A stretch of 64,000 nucleotides of DNA from NCBI RefSeq assembly GCF_901000735.1, contig NC_081551.1:18876545-18940544 (forward strand), read 5' to 3'. The notes beneath the pieces are model-generated. The model made no database searches, was not told where the DNA came from, and saw nothing but the letters and a program-made list of their open reading frames with translations. Source of the DNA: Corylus avellana (lineage: Eukaryota > Streptophyta > Magnoliopsida > Fagales > Betulaceae). Positions 32,628-45,357 of the stretch are shown here, piece by piece; the first letter of the stretch is position 1; each line of letters begins with the position of its first letter. The position numbers and the translations under genes were made by a program.

Positions 32628-34356
32628 CAGATTTGAAAGAAGAAGAAGCCTCTCTCACTGTGACTGCGAGTAAAATGGGCGGAGGGAATACCTGACAATA
32701 TTAACAAGAGAAAAGTAAAATTAATTCAAATAATAGAATCTACAGAAAATTACTATAACAAAACTGTATCTCACCCAGGCATTTTAACAAACATCTTAGC
32801 TACGAATACAGAACACAACCAGCCAAATAAAATTAGAGATCATATGACAAATCGCGAAAGAAAAAGAGTTTTGATTATACCCAAAATTTTCATAAATCCA
32901 CCCAAACTTAGAGGAACGAGAGGGAAAGAGATGAGCCGTGTGCGTACCTTTATTTTTTCTCGATTCTCCTCCTTTCTCTTACTTCACACTAATTTCTCTC
33001 TCTCCAGGTAGACCACGGCCCTCTTCGGGAACCTATTCGACGACGTGCTTGTCTCACCGTCGTCTGGGTCGGTGAAGCTGGGATTTTTTTTAGCTTAGCC
33101 TGAGGAAGGGGAGCGGCAGAAGATGGTTTTTTTTGGGTAATGGGAACGGGGTTGGCCTAAATACTCTTCATCACCATTTCTCAAAAAAATCAACATCAAA
33201 ACATTCTAACTTTTTCACTTTTAATATCAAATTATTCACTTTTTATTATTATTCAAATAAAAAAAATTACTACAAAACAAAACTTTTTCACTTTTCCATA
33301 TCACTTTTTCATTTTTTTTATACCAAACATTCTTAATCTGGACGCACAAACTCAAACGGACTCCAACAAATGTAAGTCGGTCCCAAGCATAAAAATCAAT
33401 AAACAAACCACCCTCAAAATTGACAAAAGCCCTCACGGTATAACATTTCTTCTCCAAACCATTCTGAAAACAAATTTGCTTAATATCTGGGAAAAAAAAA
33501 ATGTTTGATTATGTATTTAGTTTCTTGAGACATGAGTTTAAGCTATAATTTTCTTTTTGGGAAGTAGTGGTAATGATTCTGTTGTACAGATGATGATGAT
33601 GATGTGAATCTTTACTACGTCTTTTAACACTAAAAACATTGAAGCAAAGAGATGTTAAAGAGCTTTGGTTTGCCTATTTTATAGGCAGTTAAGGAATAAA
33701 GGTATTCACACCGGGCTATTTAGCTAACCATGTGGCAAAGTTTGGTAAAAAAAATCACTTGCATTCGACTCAATATTTTTGCCAAAAAATTATTAGTTCC
33801 TACTGAACAAATTTGATGAGCAGCACTCAACAATGCAAAACAATTCCTTTGTTTATTAGGTCGATTTTCTCTTCACTCATTCCCTTTAGTTCTTGGTAGC
33901 AATGGGGTATGGTAACAATGTGAGGACAATGAGGAGCAACACGAACCAAAAGAGGCTTCAGAACCAAATATACTCATTTTTTTTTGGTCCCTACTCGGAT
34001 CATCGCCTCCAAGAAGCACCAGAACTCTGGAAAATGCCGCATCTGTGTAATTTCATTGCTTAGAAAGTGTGAGGGAAACTGATGGAGGAAAGTCGATGAA
34101 GTGCAACTGCTTTGGTTTAAATGGCCTTGAATGGACTAGCTTCAATGGAAAATAGAATGGACAATACATGGAGCTTCAATTAAGTTTTATCCACCTCCAC
34201 TGTCCAATTAATAACGTCATCGAAATCAAGAATCATATTTAGTTCTTGGATTGTCCAAGCATTGTAATATAATTTAATCAGAGAAGTATAAAATATTTAC
34301 AAAGTGCATATATAAAGAATGTCTCATTATAAATGAACCCATATGTGTCACGATTA
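32628..34356. other. F-box B 5' flank and spacer to the TraB gene, copy B
   Basis: Matches 8331-10278 except that 33133-33335 is an AT-rich stretch absent from copy A, which instead has about 410 bp of other sequence. The copy B insert has no coding potential and may be a small transposon or a replaced allele segment. No gene seen. Confidence 0.5.
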
Positions 34357-37096
34357 TCACATCACCTGTGAACTATCAACATATTGAAAAACATCAGATG
34401 CAGCTTGTGAGATCCAGTCAACTGCAGTGCCGAAAAAGAGCTCCCAGAACCAAAGATCCAATGCCAGCACGGAGGAAAAGATGAGCAGTGCTAAAGTCTG
34501 GTAGCGGTTCAATGGCCAACCCAAGATTTTGGCCAGAGTCTTCAGAAATGGAAGGGAATTGCTATTTAGAATCCGGTTCGTTATTGACCAAGCTGTTATC
34601 CACTGCACACGGGAAGGGTATAGCTCAAACTCCTCTCTTAATCTTCTGCCCAAGTCCGGCATGTGGCCACCCCCATATAGTATGGCAATCCTATTATGGC
34701 CCTCATCAATTGCTCTTCTAAGTGCCTCTACCGCAGCTCTATTCCTTTCACCAATGATCACAGAACTCTCCTCTACATCTGCTGTCACCTGTGTGAACCT
34801 TCAAAAAGAACAAAAACAGTACCTTTTGTATCAGCCGGCCCCAACATCAAGAGGAATGCATCCAAAATTCTTTTGGGTAATCCGTGACAAAATAATTCAA
34901 CACTCTTTAACTGTTGAATGCTAGTTGAGCATTAAAGCAAATGAAATTTAATCTAAGAGGAAAAACAGAGAGAAATGAAAGAGAGAACCTGGCAAATACT
35001 TACTCGGTTGCTAGTCTCTTTGCCAGGAAGACCTTCATTGCAGCACCAAGATCAAGCCTAGACAAGGCTTCTAGTTCTGGATATTCTGATGCCTGGCTTC
35101 CCGCATCACAAACAGATCCAATGATGAGCAGGCCGACAAGTGGCATAGGAAGCACCCGTGAAGCCCATAGCAGCTTGGATCTCCAAGGATCAAGGTCTTC
35201 TGGAATTGCAGGCTGTACCAAAGCTTTTGTTGATCTAAGAGTCATGTCTCTTGCAAAAGTGAAAAAGCTTTCACCTTTTTCAACCTAACAAGTAACAATA
35301 GGACAATTAGACCTAGAAGTTGGGGGGTAGAGAGAAATACAGCGCTGAATCTTGAATTTTAAACCTCTTAAGGGGAAAACAAAAATCATAACTATATACA
35401 ACTATACCTCTTAAAGGGAAAAGAAAAATCATAACTATATACAACTATATAGAAGGCCATCGCTGCAAGTTATTGGACAAGCACAACAGCAAGGAACATT
35501 CAGACAAACCCCATACTGGACTGTGTAAGAGTAAAACAGATTGAAATGAAAGAAAACAACAGTGCGAATGCAATTGGAGACCAGCTTCTTTCCATACTTG
35601 AGAAGAGTACCACCCCACCTAGTAATAAAGCATCTCTAGACCACCTAGTTCACTGAAGAACAGAGTGAACTAACTCCAAGAAATTGTCAATCACTTCAAC
35701 AACCTCCATAATAAGACCAATTTAAGAGGCGATAAAAGAACAGACCTGAAGTAATTTGAAGGTCTCATAGTCAAGATCTGCATGGTACCAATTCTCAGCT
35801 TGGTAATCAAGACAGTCTAATTGGAAATCAAGCGTAAGAACTCGAGCCATTTGTCGCTGGATACATCCAAGGATGTTAAAACCTCGTGAGCGTGCACCTT
35901 TAAGTCTTTTTGTGGCAGTCATGTTTCTTCTATTCTCCAAACTCTCTCTGCTAGCTACCATTTCATAGAGGACACAGTCATATGGTTCAAGTTCCTTTTG
36001 AAGGGTTTCAAAGTACCTGCACATTCAGATGAGAATCATTCAGAGTGGTATTATTTGGGAAAATATACTTTACTAAGTAAAAAATTAACAAAACAGTGGT
36101 TATCACAATTCAATGGACTTGCAACATAAATATCTCAGAAAAAGCTCAAACATAAAGCCAAGAATATATCATCTTCCCTAAACCACCACAACAAAATATC
36201 TACAAAACCCCTTTCCTATTAACATAAAACTCATTAAGCTCAAAATTTTAATCATAAAGCTATATGGTGGAACATCAACCAATAAGTAAAGAAAACAAGG
36301 TAAAATAATCAGTAGAGCCAAAATTATAAAGGCCAACCAAGGATATCAGTCTTAACTCTTAATCCAATTTGGCAAGAAACAAAAATGATGAACCGAAACT
36401 AATGAAAATCCACCTCAACCCCAACTTTTAGCCGGTTTTATTTCCAAATTTTCCATACCCATGTCATAATACCAACATCTACAGACAGCACAGCATACAT
36501 TGCAATAAAGTTCAACATATGCAATCCAAAACTACATATATTATCAATAAATGACAATCAAGCTACAAACTGAAAATCTATCACAAGTGTAACAGAAACT
36601 CTATGAAGTAGACATACTCTTTATCCGCAATGTGAATCGTCGAAACCAAATCAACCTACACCACCAAAACAACAAGAATCCTCCAATTAAACAACCCACA
36701 TAAGAAACAGACACACCCACTTGAAGTGAATAAAAAAAACCCATCTTGTACCTGAAGAAAAGGCCGTAAAAGAGACCAAGGAAACCTCTTCCTGTATCTG
36801 ACCACAGCAGTCTGCAACTCCGCACAGCCCCCATCAACACCCCTCTTGAACCTCATGAAGTCCGCAATGGAATTGTTCTGCAAAAACTGCTCCGCCGAGC
36901 CATCTTCGATGGGCTGGTTCAGAGAAGCTCTGGGGATTGCGAAGCTGAGGGGTTGGGGGAAACTAAGGCTGCGTTTGTAGGAGTAGAAGGGTCTGACTCT
37001 GGGTCTGATGGAAGAGAAAGTGGAAGACGAATCGGTGTTGGAATTGGATGGAAATGAAGACGTGGAAGAGAGTATCGACAAAGAGCTGGAGACCAT
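34357..37096 (-). CDS. TraB-domain protein, copy B (complete)
   Basis: Five exons: 36752-37096, 36618-36655, 35746-36016, 35004-35284 and 34357-34798, together 1377 bp and 458 residues, all GT-AG and in frame. The 38-bp second exon encodes VDLVSTIHIADK, the start of the TraB domain. The last exon carries GGGHMPDLG (residues 354-362), the conserved Gly/His motif of TraB/PrgY/GumN proteins, and then a long hydrophobic stretch (LALLIFSSVLALDLWFWELF); another lies in exon 4 (PLVGLLIIGSVC). The Ser-rich N-terminus suggests organelle import. The ATG at 37096 is chosen; the frame extends upstream only from a GTG. Plant TraB proteins are thought to be membrane-bound in organelles; the reaction is unknown. 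A GA/CT microsatellite sits directly upstream of the ATG. Confidence 0.88.
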
Positions 37097-37110
37097 TCTT
37101 CTCTCTGCAG

Positions 37111-37153
<43 letters not shown>

Positions 37154-39315
37154 GTGTTTGGATAACCAGAAAACGGGAGATTATCCCTTGACACCCGGCT
37201 TCTGGTTATTGCGGGTAATTCAGTTTGCGTACATTACATAACAATATATATATATATATATATATATTTTTTTTAGGTCTTTTCCAATTTGGACAGATTT
37301 TTCTTCGATTTTTTGAATGTATTGCATTACCAATTCTAAATTTCTGGCTTGCACGCCAAAGTCAAGATTTGATTTTCAATTACTAAACGGCTTGACTCTC
37401 TGCGCTTTTTGCACCTAAAACGATGGGGAAATTTATTTGGATTTTTATTTTTATTTTTATCTTTTCTTAAATGGCCCTTAAAATATGAAGAAAAGGCAAT
37501 TGCACTTTTATTTTATCACTATTTCTATTCTATCAACACATCTTGCTAAAAATAAATATAAGTACCAATTTGTAGTACTACGCCATTAGGCAAGATTAGT
37601 ATAAGATCAAAATATGATTAGTTGATTTGAGAATTGAGTATTTTCAGGTCATCTTTTCTTAAGGACTTTGGGTATGTTTGGCATTTTTTTTCTTCTTCTT
37701 GCTTTAGATGAAAAAAATATATATATTTCGATCTAACATAAAAATAAAAGATTTCCTTCGCCCATCGTATGTATCGGCTAAGCTTAGTTTTAGAGGAGGC
37801 ATTCCAGCAGACACATGCGTGTAGGAAGGCCGACCACTACATAAGCTAAAAGACTACAACTATGAGCTAAGCCAAAAGCGATTCGCTTCTATTCTTGTTG
37901 GGATTGGATATAGATGGGGAATCTATAGATCATAGTAGTTTGTCAACCTCTCTTAACTAAGAGCATTTTTAGTAGTAGTTTCACCAAATTTTATTCACTA
38001 AATGTGCATTTTGTTTTGTTTTGTTTTTTTTTTTTTTTCTATTTTAACAATCTACTTTCACTATTTCATTTAAATAATTTTTTTCAAAGATTTGTTTATT
38101 CTTTTTAACTATTAAAGGAAAAGAGATAAATAAGTTATTTAATCAATAGGTGAGTAAACAATATTTTTTTTATATTTGGTGAGTACTGTTCACTTTACTA
38201 TTTTTTTTTTTTGTTAAAGTAGTGAGTCTGAAAAGTGAAGATTTAAGTTACTTTTGTTAAATTGTCTCACCAAAATAATTAAAAAATGGTTTTAGTGAGG
38301 CTGCAATGAGTACTCTAACATTCGATACTATTTCACTTCACGGCACAACCCAAAAAAAAAAAAAAAAAAAAGATTTTGAGTTTTTTATTAATATTTTGTG
38401 TTACACATTGTTTGTATTAGTTTTGATAAATTTTTAATAGAAAGGAAAAAAGATGAGAGTGAGTCAACAAAAACAGCAATTAGAGCAGAGAATGCGATTA
38501 CAACTTAAAATACAAAATATTTTTTTTCTTTCAAGTAAATTATCCTCAATTAATATCACATTAGAATATTTTTCCAATAAAAAAAAAAAAAAACCTCCAA
38601 AATACATTAACAAACGTACTGGAAGATCTTTCTTTTCTCAATCATACCGAAAGACAGTTGGATTGTAACTGACTCTACGGAACTCTTTTTTTTTTGGTTT
38701 AATTTTCATATGATTTGGTTGAACAAGAAATAAGTCAATAACAACAACGCCAGACCGTTCACACCCATTGAATTGGAGTGCAGTCGACCAAAACTAAAAC
38801 CAGCTACGAGAAGAAAAATTTAGTAAAACATAAGTCGAAGACGAATGATTGAACAGCACGCAATATCTTATTATTCAGCTGAATGATTGAGAAAACAATG
38901 TGTATTCAAAGTTTGAAGAATTAACTATCCATCAAATGACAACGAAAATCTCATACTGGAAAAGAAATTTATTGCTGACGACTACATGTCAATAAATCAA
39001 AACAATGAATTTAATAGAACCCCCCACCCAGAAAAGATCCCAAGCGCCATTGGCATCTACTGTGAAATTTTCAATTACAAGGATCAAAACGTATAAAACA
39101 ATTCATAGGAAATAGGCCTGCCAGATGGTGATACTACTGATGCAAGAGCTTGTGAATCTTTGGCAATTATATATGCAGCTCATCCTTAGAGTTGCAGAGA
39201 GGGTGAAAGGCGTATGATCATATAAATCTTTCTGATTTAATTTGAAGAAATTCTATCAAGATGCCAAAAACAATGATTCTGAGTTTTTCTTGTCTAAGGT
39301 TATCCAGTACCTGTA
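37097..39315. other. Spacer between the TraB and ankyrin-AAA genes, copy B
   Basis: No gene. It contains a GA microsatellite (37115-37148), a TA microsatellite (about 37247-37266), a PIF/Harbinger-like MITE (37961-38315) and the AAA 3' flank. Collinear with 20339-22537. Confidence 0.6.
37961..38315. mobile_element. PIF/Harbinger-like MITE (copy B)
   Basis: Same insertion site as 21205-21537, flanked by TAA on both sides (37958-37960 and 38316-38318). Somewhat longer than in A through T-run growth and an extra block near 38115. Confidence 0.65.
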
Positions 39316-42300
39316 TCATTGTGAAAACAGCCGTAGACCTGCTTCTAAATCCTCAAGGGTAATAGTACGAAGTTCATCTGTGTCTATACAGTCAAAACTG
39401 AGCCTAAGGTCCAAATACTCTCTAGCATTAACTAGCATTGGATCCACCAAACCGCCATTCATCTCCTTGCGCAGCTTTTCCGTTGTTTCCCTCTGAATCG
39501 AGGCTGCCACAGCTTCTTCGGTGCAAGAAGGGTGTAACTTAAATCCATACAACAAGCTATCCTCCGCTTGATTATTCATCTTGATATGGAGAATCTTGGC
39601 TAGTTCTACTGAACTGAAGTCATTAAAATAGAAAAACTTGGTCACCCGTCTGCAGAAGCCTTCGTTAGAAGCAATGACGCGCTTCATTGGTTCACTGTAC
39701 CCAGCAAATATGACCACAACCTTTCCACTGTCCATGACAGACATAATCTCTTCTAAGGCCTCCAATCCATAGTCCTTATCATCTGCCTTCTGCATAGGTA
39801 TCAGTCGGTATGCTTCATCCACAAAAAGAATTCCTCCTTCTGCATCCTTTATCTGTGCACAGCGTTCTATTATTAGTTTGTGACAGTAACATATTCAAAC
39901 TTGTCTTTGCTGGGACGAGAGAGAGAGAGGGAGACAGAGAGAACTTAAGAACATAATGTGAGAAAGCCCAGTGGTTACCTTTCTCCTAGTTTTTGGCCCG
40001 GTATGACCAACAAACTCTCCAACCAAATCAGTCCGCTGTACTTCTGTTACCTTGTCAGTCGGTAAAATTCCCACCATATGGAGTAATCTTCCAAGGATTC
40101 GAGCTACCATTGTCTTACCTGTGGAATATAATATTAATCATAGATGCTTTGCTAGTTGATCAAACAAGATACAGCAAACTGACATCTTCAGATATGGTAG
40201 AAAGACAATCAATCAATTATATGTGTATTTATAATTTTCTTTTGCACATCAAAGCAGCAGTTAAATCTCTTGGAAGATATTATTGTGGTTTCAGCTTTAC
40301 CTATTAAAAAAAAATCGTGGTTTCAGAAAAGAAATTAGCAACAAATACACAGATTGATATAAAGAAGACACATTTGATATATAAACAAATTAAGAATTGG
40401 GTGTGTAACTTATTTGACTCTGAAGAGTTTGGATGAGGCATTTAACAAATCAACTCAAGAAGTTCACTTCGTTTCTGTATCAGAAATGGATTATATAGAC
40501 ATATAGTTATTTTACACACTAAAACCAAGATGCCTAGAGAACATGGTTTTTACAATGTTAACGATTTGTGATAAGATTATCTTCCAAATACAGTAAGCAA
40601 GTAGCATGGCAAAATAAACAGGAATTTAGAAGTGTTGACGGAAAATAAAGAAATATTTATCACAAGCCAGATACTATCTTGCCAGATACTACCTGTTCCA
40701 GGATTGCCAAGGAACGCCATATGTGGGGGTCTTCTGGTGCCAACTTTCAGCCCAAGGGCCCTACGCCTCTCATCCAAAAGCATTCCCTTCGCCCACTTCC
40801 GTAGTTGTGTCTTCAGCTCATGCAAACCTACTACTTTTGATATTTCATTTTCGAGTTCATCCATCTTGGCTTTAGTTTCGCCGCATGCTTCAATTGCTCT
40901 TCTCTTTCGCTGCTCTTCAAGATGCAAGTGCAATAGTTCTCGCAACTTTTCACTTCCTGGGCCTTGTGAAAGATGATTTAGAGGAGTCATGCCCTCCTGC
41001 AATTCAAAGTTTATGCCAACTATGATTATTTCCAATTTTTCACTAAGCTGAAAGTACAGAAAGCAATTGCAGTCCACAGTACATTATCCTTAGCACTGCA
41101 ATCAGCATTGTGCTCAAGCAACGTCTTGACAGTTGAGCAGTCTTCAGCTCGAAGTGAGTACCAAACAGCAAGATGTAATGGCGTCATTCCATTCTGCATT
41201 AGTAAGAAAGGAAAAGAAAAGTTTTTACAATCAGAACACATCCAAATCCCATTCTAATTATTCTTTAAAGTGGATCATATGGTGACAAGAGAAAAGCACA
41301 TTTGCTTTCGCTTCAATAAAAGCACCATGAGCAAGAAGCAATCTCGCAGCATCACTGCACCCATTCTTTGCTGCCATGTGCAATGGTGTTTCTCCATACT
41401 GCAAAGCACGACAAGTTAACGTCAAGAAATCAATAAAAAGAGCAATAAGTATTATTAAGTCATGACCAAAAGCTTATATAAATTCCAAATGTCATAACAA
41501 TTTAGATTATCCACATTTTTGCAAAGGAAAAAAAAACACGCATTAATTTTACATACCATGTTCTTGGCTTCCAACTCAACCTTATCTGGCCCTTGACAAT
41601 CAAGAAGAAATTTAACTATCTCTGCCCTGTTGTAACCAGCAGAAACATGAAGAGGCGTCTGTGCCATCTATAATAAAGCAAAGAAAGTGAGGCATAAAAT
41701 TAAAGACAAAAAGCTTTGTATAGAAGCAGATTCAGGAATTCAGAAACGAAGATAATATATAGACATGATTTATTTAACTCCAAAAAATAGAAGCAAAAAT
41801 ACATATAAGCGAGCAAAACCTAAAAGCAAAGTAAATCCTAGCTCATTTTTATCTTTTTACCAACATCATCACTCCCCATTAACTATCTCAGCCCTGTTGT
41901 AACCAGCAGAAACTTGAAGCTAGCAAAACCTAAGAGCAAAGTAAATCCTAGCTCATTTTTATCTTTTTACCAACACCATCACTCCCCATAATCCATTCTT
42001 TCCACTCCAACATTTGCTGAAATTACTAATCATGTGTTCCGTGTTCATCCTACCTATACTAAAGCATGTTCATTCTTCATAGCTCTACACCCCCTACTCA
42101 GCATTGACAGCTTCTCTAGTCTAATTAAACCAAATCTATGTCACCATCACATTAAACATTACATAAACTTGATTAAAAAGAATAACATTGATTATATATA
42201 TAGGCTCAATGCAACTCTTAATGCACACACACAGATAGGAAATTCATCCATCCCCAGCCCAACTGTCTGCAATCGAGATCCATTTCCATCTATGTCCTTG

Positions 42301-42792
42301 ATCTCATTAAAACATCACTTTTGTGCTTCCTTCGTCTCCAAATTCAACTACATTATATCTACATAGCCCCTGCCAACTTTATTTTTAAGCCAATGACAGT
42401 CTCGATTTCCTTAAGAAACTAATACAACATTCCCTACCAACCAAAATTCAGCCACCCAGCATATGACTCAAATGGGTCCAAATTCGTTTAATTTTACAAC
42501 CCAATTCACAAACAAACTTAAAGATGTACATAGCACAAAACCCATTAAAAACAACTCCTTCAAACAACACCCATCAAAATGAACGCACACAAAAGAATCG
42601 AATTCTTGAAAAAAGTTTTTTATTTTATTATATAAATAGAGAATGAGATCTTACAACAGGGTTTCTTTCGTTGAGAAGCGACGGATTCTCTCGGAGTAGC
42701 CTCTGAAATCCAAGAAGATCCCCGAACTGGGCGTAACCATGAATGGTGGTCGGCTTGGCAGATCTCGACCGCTGATCCTGTATCCTCTGCAT
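39316..42792 (-). CDS. Ankyrin-repeat AAA+ ATPase (CbbX/CfxQ-like), copy B
   Basis: Seven coding exons: 42655-42792, 41557-41667, 41300-41398, 41083-41193, 40693-40996, 39979-40118 and 39316-39852, giving 479 residues. Ankyrin repeats fill roughly residues 17-165, then a basic, charged linker (LHLEEQRKRRAIEACGETKAK), then the AAA+ core with Walker A at 250-257, Walker B at 309-314 and an arginine-finger-like FCRRV. It is the same protein as copy A apart from a few substitutions. Intron 1 carries a local rearrangement absent from A: a repeated 67-bp block with a 41-bp copy of exon 2 between the repeats. It does not touch coding sequence. The gene points away from NYC1, so the two share a divergent spacer of about 2.6 kb. 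Confidence 0.92.
41812..41989. repeat. Direct repeat with a templated insert in AAA intron 1
   Basis: The blocks 41812-41878 and 41922-41989 are nearly identical (AGCAAAACCTAA...ACTCCCC). Between them, 41879-41919 copies 41612-41652 of exon 2 with two mismatches. Copy A has the block once and no insert. Confidence 0.85.
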
Positions 42793-42886
42793 CCCTACGA
42801 ATTGCCTCTCAATGCCTCTCTCTAATGCAAGAAAAAACGAAGAGACACGGAAAGAGAGAGAGCTTCGAGAGGCTGCGCGCGCTCTT

Positions 42887-42917
<31 letters not shown>

Positions 42918-43308
42918 CCCTCTCTCTCTTGTTTATTGGGTTTTGCTGAGGATTTTGTGTCAGAGCCTACGGCGGTCAACGCGGAGATGAAGCCGAAGCT
43001 CACCCCGCGTCCGACTCTCTCGCGTCCTAATTTCACACCACTGGGACTAGTCTAAATTCTGCTCATCTTCTTCGCTGACTCGAACCCACCTTTTTTCTGC
43101 GGGACTCTGGCTGCTGCCGGCTGCCTTCAATAATCACTACCTATTAAGTAATGCTTTAAACCATCTGTTTGTTTTGAGATTTGGATTTTCTACCCAATTC
43201 GACCATAGAAGGTTCCTTTGAGGCTTTGACAGTTCCCTAAAATGCATTATAGCATCACTATTCTCGGGAAAATGTTCGGTTACTATAGCATTTCCAATAG
43301 ACTTTTTA

Positions 43309-43667
43309 GAGCGTCCTTAGGCCCACTAAAACCATTTTTTAATTTTTTTCATAAGGTAATTTAATTAAAATAACCTAAACGTCTACTTTTCAGAAAAGTA
43401 GTGAAGTGAGCGGTACAGTCAGTATCACCAAATTTTAAAACTACTATTTACTCACTTATCAATTAAATAATTCATTTCTCTCTCTTTTTTTTTTTCTTTT
43501 AATAGTTAAAAAAATAAATAAACAAATTTTAAAAAAATAATATTTAAATGAAATAATAAAAGTGAATTGTTAAAATAGTGAGGTTGCTAGTAATGCTCTA
43601 AAAAATGAGTTGTCCAAATAACCAAAAGCGTGGAGAGTAAAATTCGGTGAAGCCGCTAAGAATACTC
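43309..43667. mobile_element. PIF/Harbinger-like MITE upstream of NYC1
   Basis: Termini start GAGCGTCCTTAGGCCCAC and GAGTATTCTTAGCGGCTTCA (reverse complement of the right end), with TTA on both sides (43306-43308 and 43668-43670). An internal stretch beginning ATCACCAAATTTT and ending GTAATGCTCT may be a nested relative. Confidence 0.55.
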
Positions 43668-45107
43668 TTATAGGTAAATTAACAATTAAAAATGTTTTGG
43701 TTACTCATAATAATAACAAGACCAAGATGCAGCCGACATGAATACACATTATTGTTTACCATCTTTATCTATTTTATTTCTTCTTCTTTTTTTTATTGTT
43801 TTATTCAATAATGCAAGTTAGCCTGGCTGTCAATGCTTTTCACAATATATAATACAGTTCACAATCTATTTGTAGTAGTGAACAGCCTCAATTATTTATT
43901 TTTTTTTAAAAAAAACTCTATTGAGATTTATTATAAATTGCCTCATCAACTTTGTGTGTAATCCCAAGATTACAACTAAACCGACATTAGTCATTGGAAA
44001 TTGGACATTAAACGCACCAAAAAAAGGTCTGAGCCCATCATGTCAATGAACCCGGTTTGCCCGTCTCGAACCATTTCGGATCTTTTCAATTCAGCCTGTT
44101 TAGGCCTTTAAGTTCGGTCTATTGGGCCTTTTTTTTTTTTTCTTTTTTTTTTTTTGCATTCTCCGTAACTTGATTGGTGTAGCGTTCTGGTTTTTCAAGA
44201 GTGATAGATGGACCTCAGGGCTAAGGTTGATCAATTGAGACACCTTCGTTCTTCGTCATGTTCGAAGACGACGAAGATGAGACATAAGAGATTAAGAGAG
44301 GGTTACAAAACAAAAAGTGGGGTAAATGATGACGACCGAATCGAGGCCGGCAGTGAGATGTTGTTATACATCACTTCTCATTTCTCAAAAGTTTAGGTGT
44401 GAAGAAGTGATTTTCCAAAATATTCGGCGTAAAGAGATTGATTCTTTGACGGGAGACCAAGATGAGAAGAAAATTGAAGTGATGTTTATAAAATCTAAGA
44501 ATGAGTTATATATATGTTGCTATTTTACTAAACACTGGTTTATATGAGATAATTACAATTAGTGTTTGTGATCAGCAAAACATTCAGCTATGATTAGCTT
44601 ATCTAAATATATAATTCTAATATATTATTCATTATTTGAATCTAAATGCAGTGGTCGGCTTCTTATTCTAGAGGATATCTTGATGTAGTAGACAACTCTT
44701 CAACACGTGAGGGAGTGTAAGTATGATCTCTAATAATGTCGAAGACGTACAAACAGTTATAGTTAACGATTATTATTTTTAACTATAACCACAACTAAAA
44801 ATGTACAAACAATTACAATTAACGATTATTGTTTTTAAGTACTACAACCACAACCACCTTATGTAATTATTAAATTTTAATAACTAGAAGCGCATTGCTT
44901 TAAATAATCAACGAGTTTGAAGTATGAGCTTCTTTGGGCTCCTAAAAGTAGTTGCTAATTAGTTTACTCAAAGATCAGGAAAACGACAGAAAAACCAGCA
45001 TTTCAAGTTGCTAATTAGCTCCTAAAACATGTACGTACAAGCATCACCTTCCCTACCTTGTCTACCTTACCAACAGAAAAACGACACGCTGAGACAATCT
45101 AATTAGG

Positions 45108-45154
45108 ACACGTGTAACATGTACACTTGGAGATGAGGTTGCTTTAACGTGTGG
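45108..45154 (+). promoter_or_regulatory. NYC1: G-box/ABRE-like pair in the NYC1 promoter
   Basis: ACACGTGT at 45108-45115 is a palindromic G-box-type ABRE, and a second ACGT core followed by GTGG lies at 45147-45154, about 200-250 bp upstream of the NYC1 ATG. In Arabidopsis, NYC1 is known to respond to abscisic acid and dark senescence through bZIP (ABI5/EEL) and PIF factors that bind such elements. That this pair acts here is inference. Confidence 0.5.
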
Positions 45155-45357
45155 TCATCACAGTCCACCTTCTCTCTTCCGAATCTTTCTCTCTTTGATA
45201 TTTTATTGATTTTTATCTTTTTTATTTTACCAACCTTAAAAGGGAAGAAATCACAACCGTCGTACAAAATCAGCAAACACTCCCAGATATTTTGGAACGG
45301 TTTTTTTTTTACATCAACTTTGGAGTCTGGGGTATCCTCAGTCCATAGCTAGCAGCC

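Larger units (their letters stand above)
42793..45357. other. Divergent spacer between ankyrin-AAA and NYC1, copy B
   Basis: It holds both promoters. From the AAA side: CT-rich 5' UTR, a PIF/Harbinger-like MITE (43309-43667), and AT-rich DNA. Two short plus frames (44208-44396 and 44326-44547) have no recognisable content. The NYC1-proximal 250 bp has ACGT-core elements. Confidence 0.6.

Noticed and set aside
44208..44547. Two overlapping short plus frames upstream of NYC1
   Set aside because: No recognisable domain, no splice context, and the region is transposon-rich.
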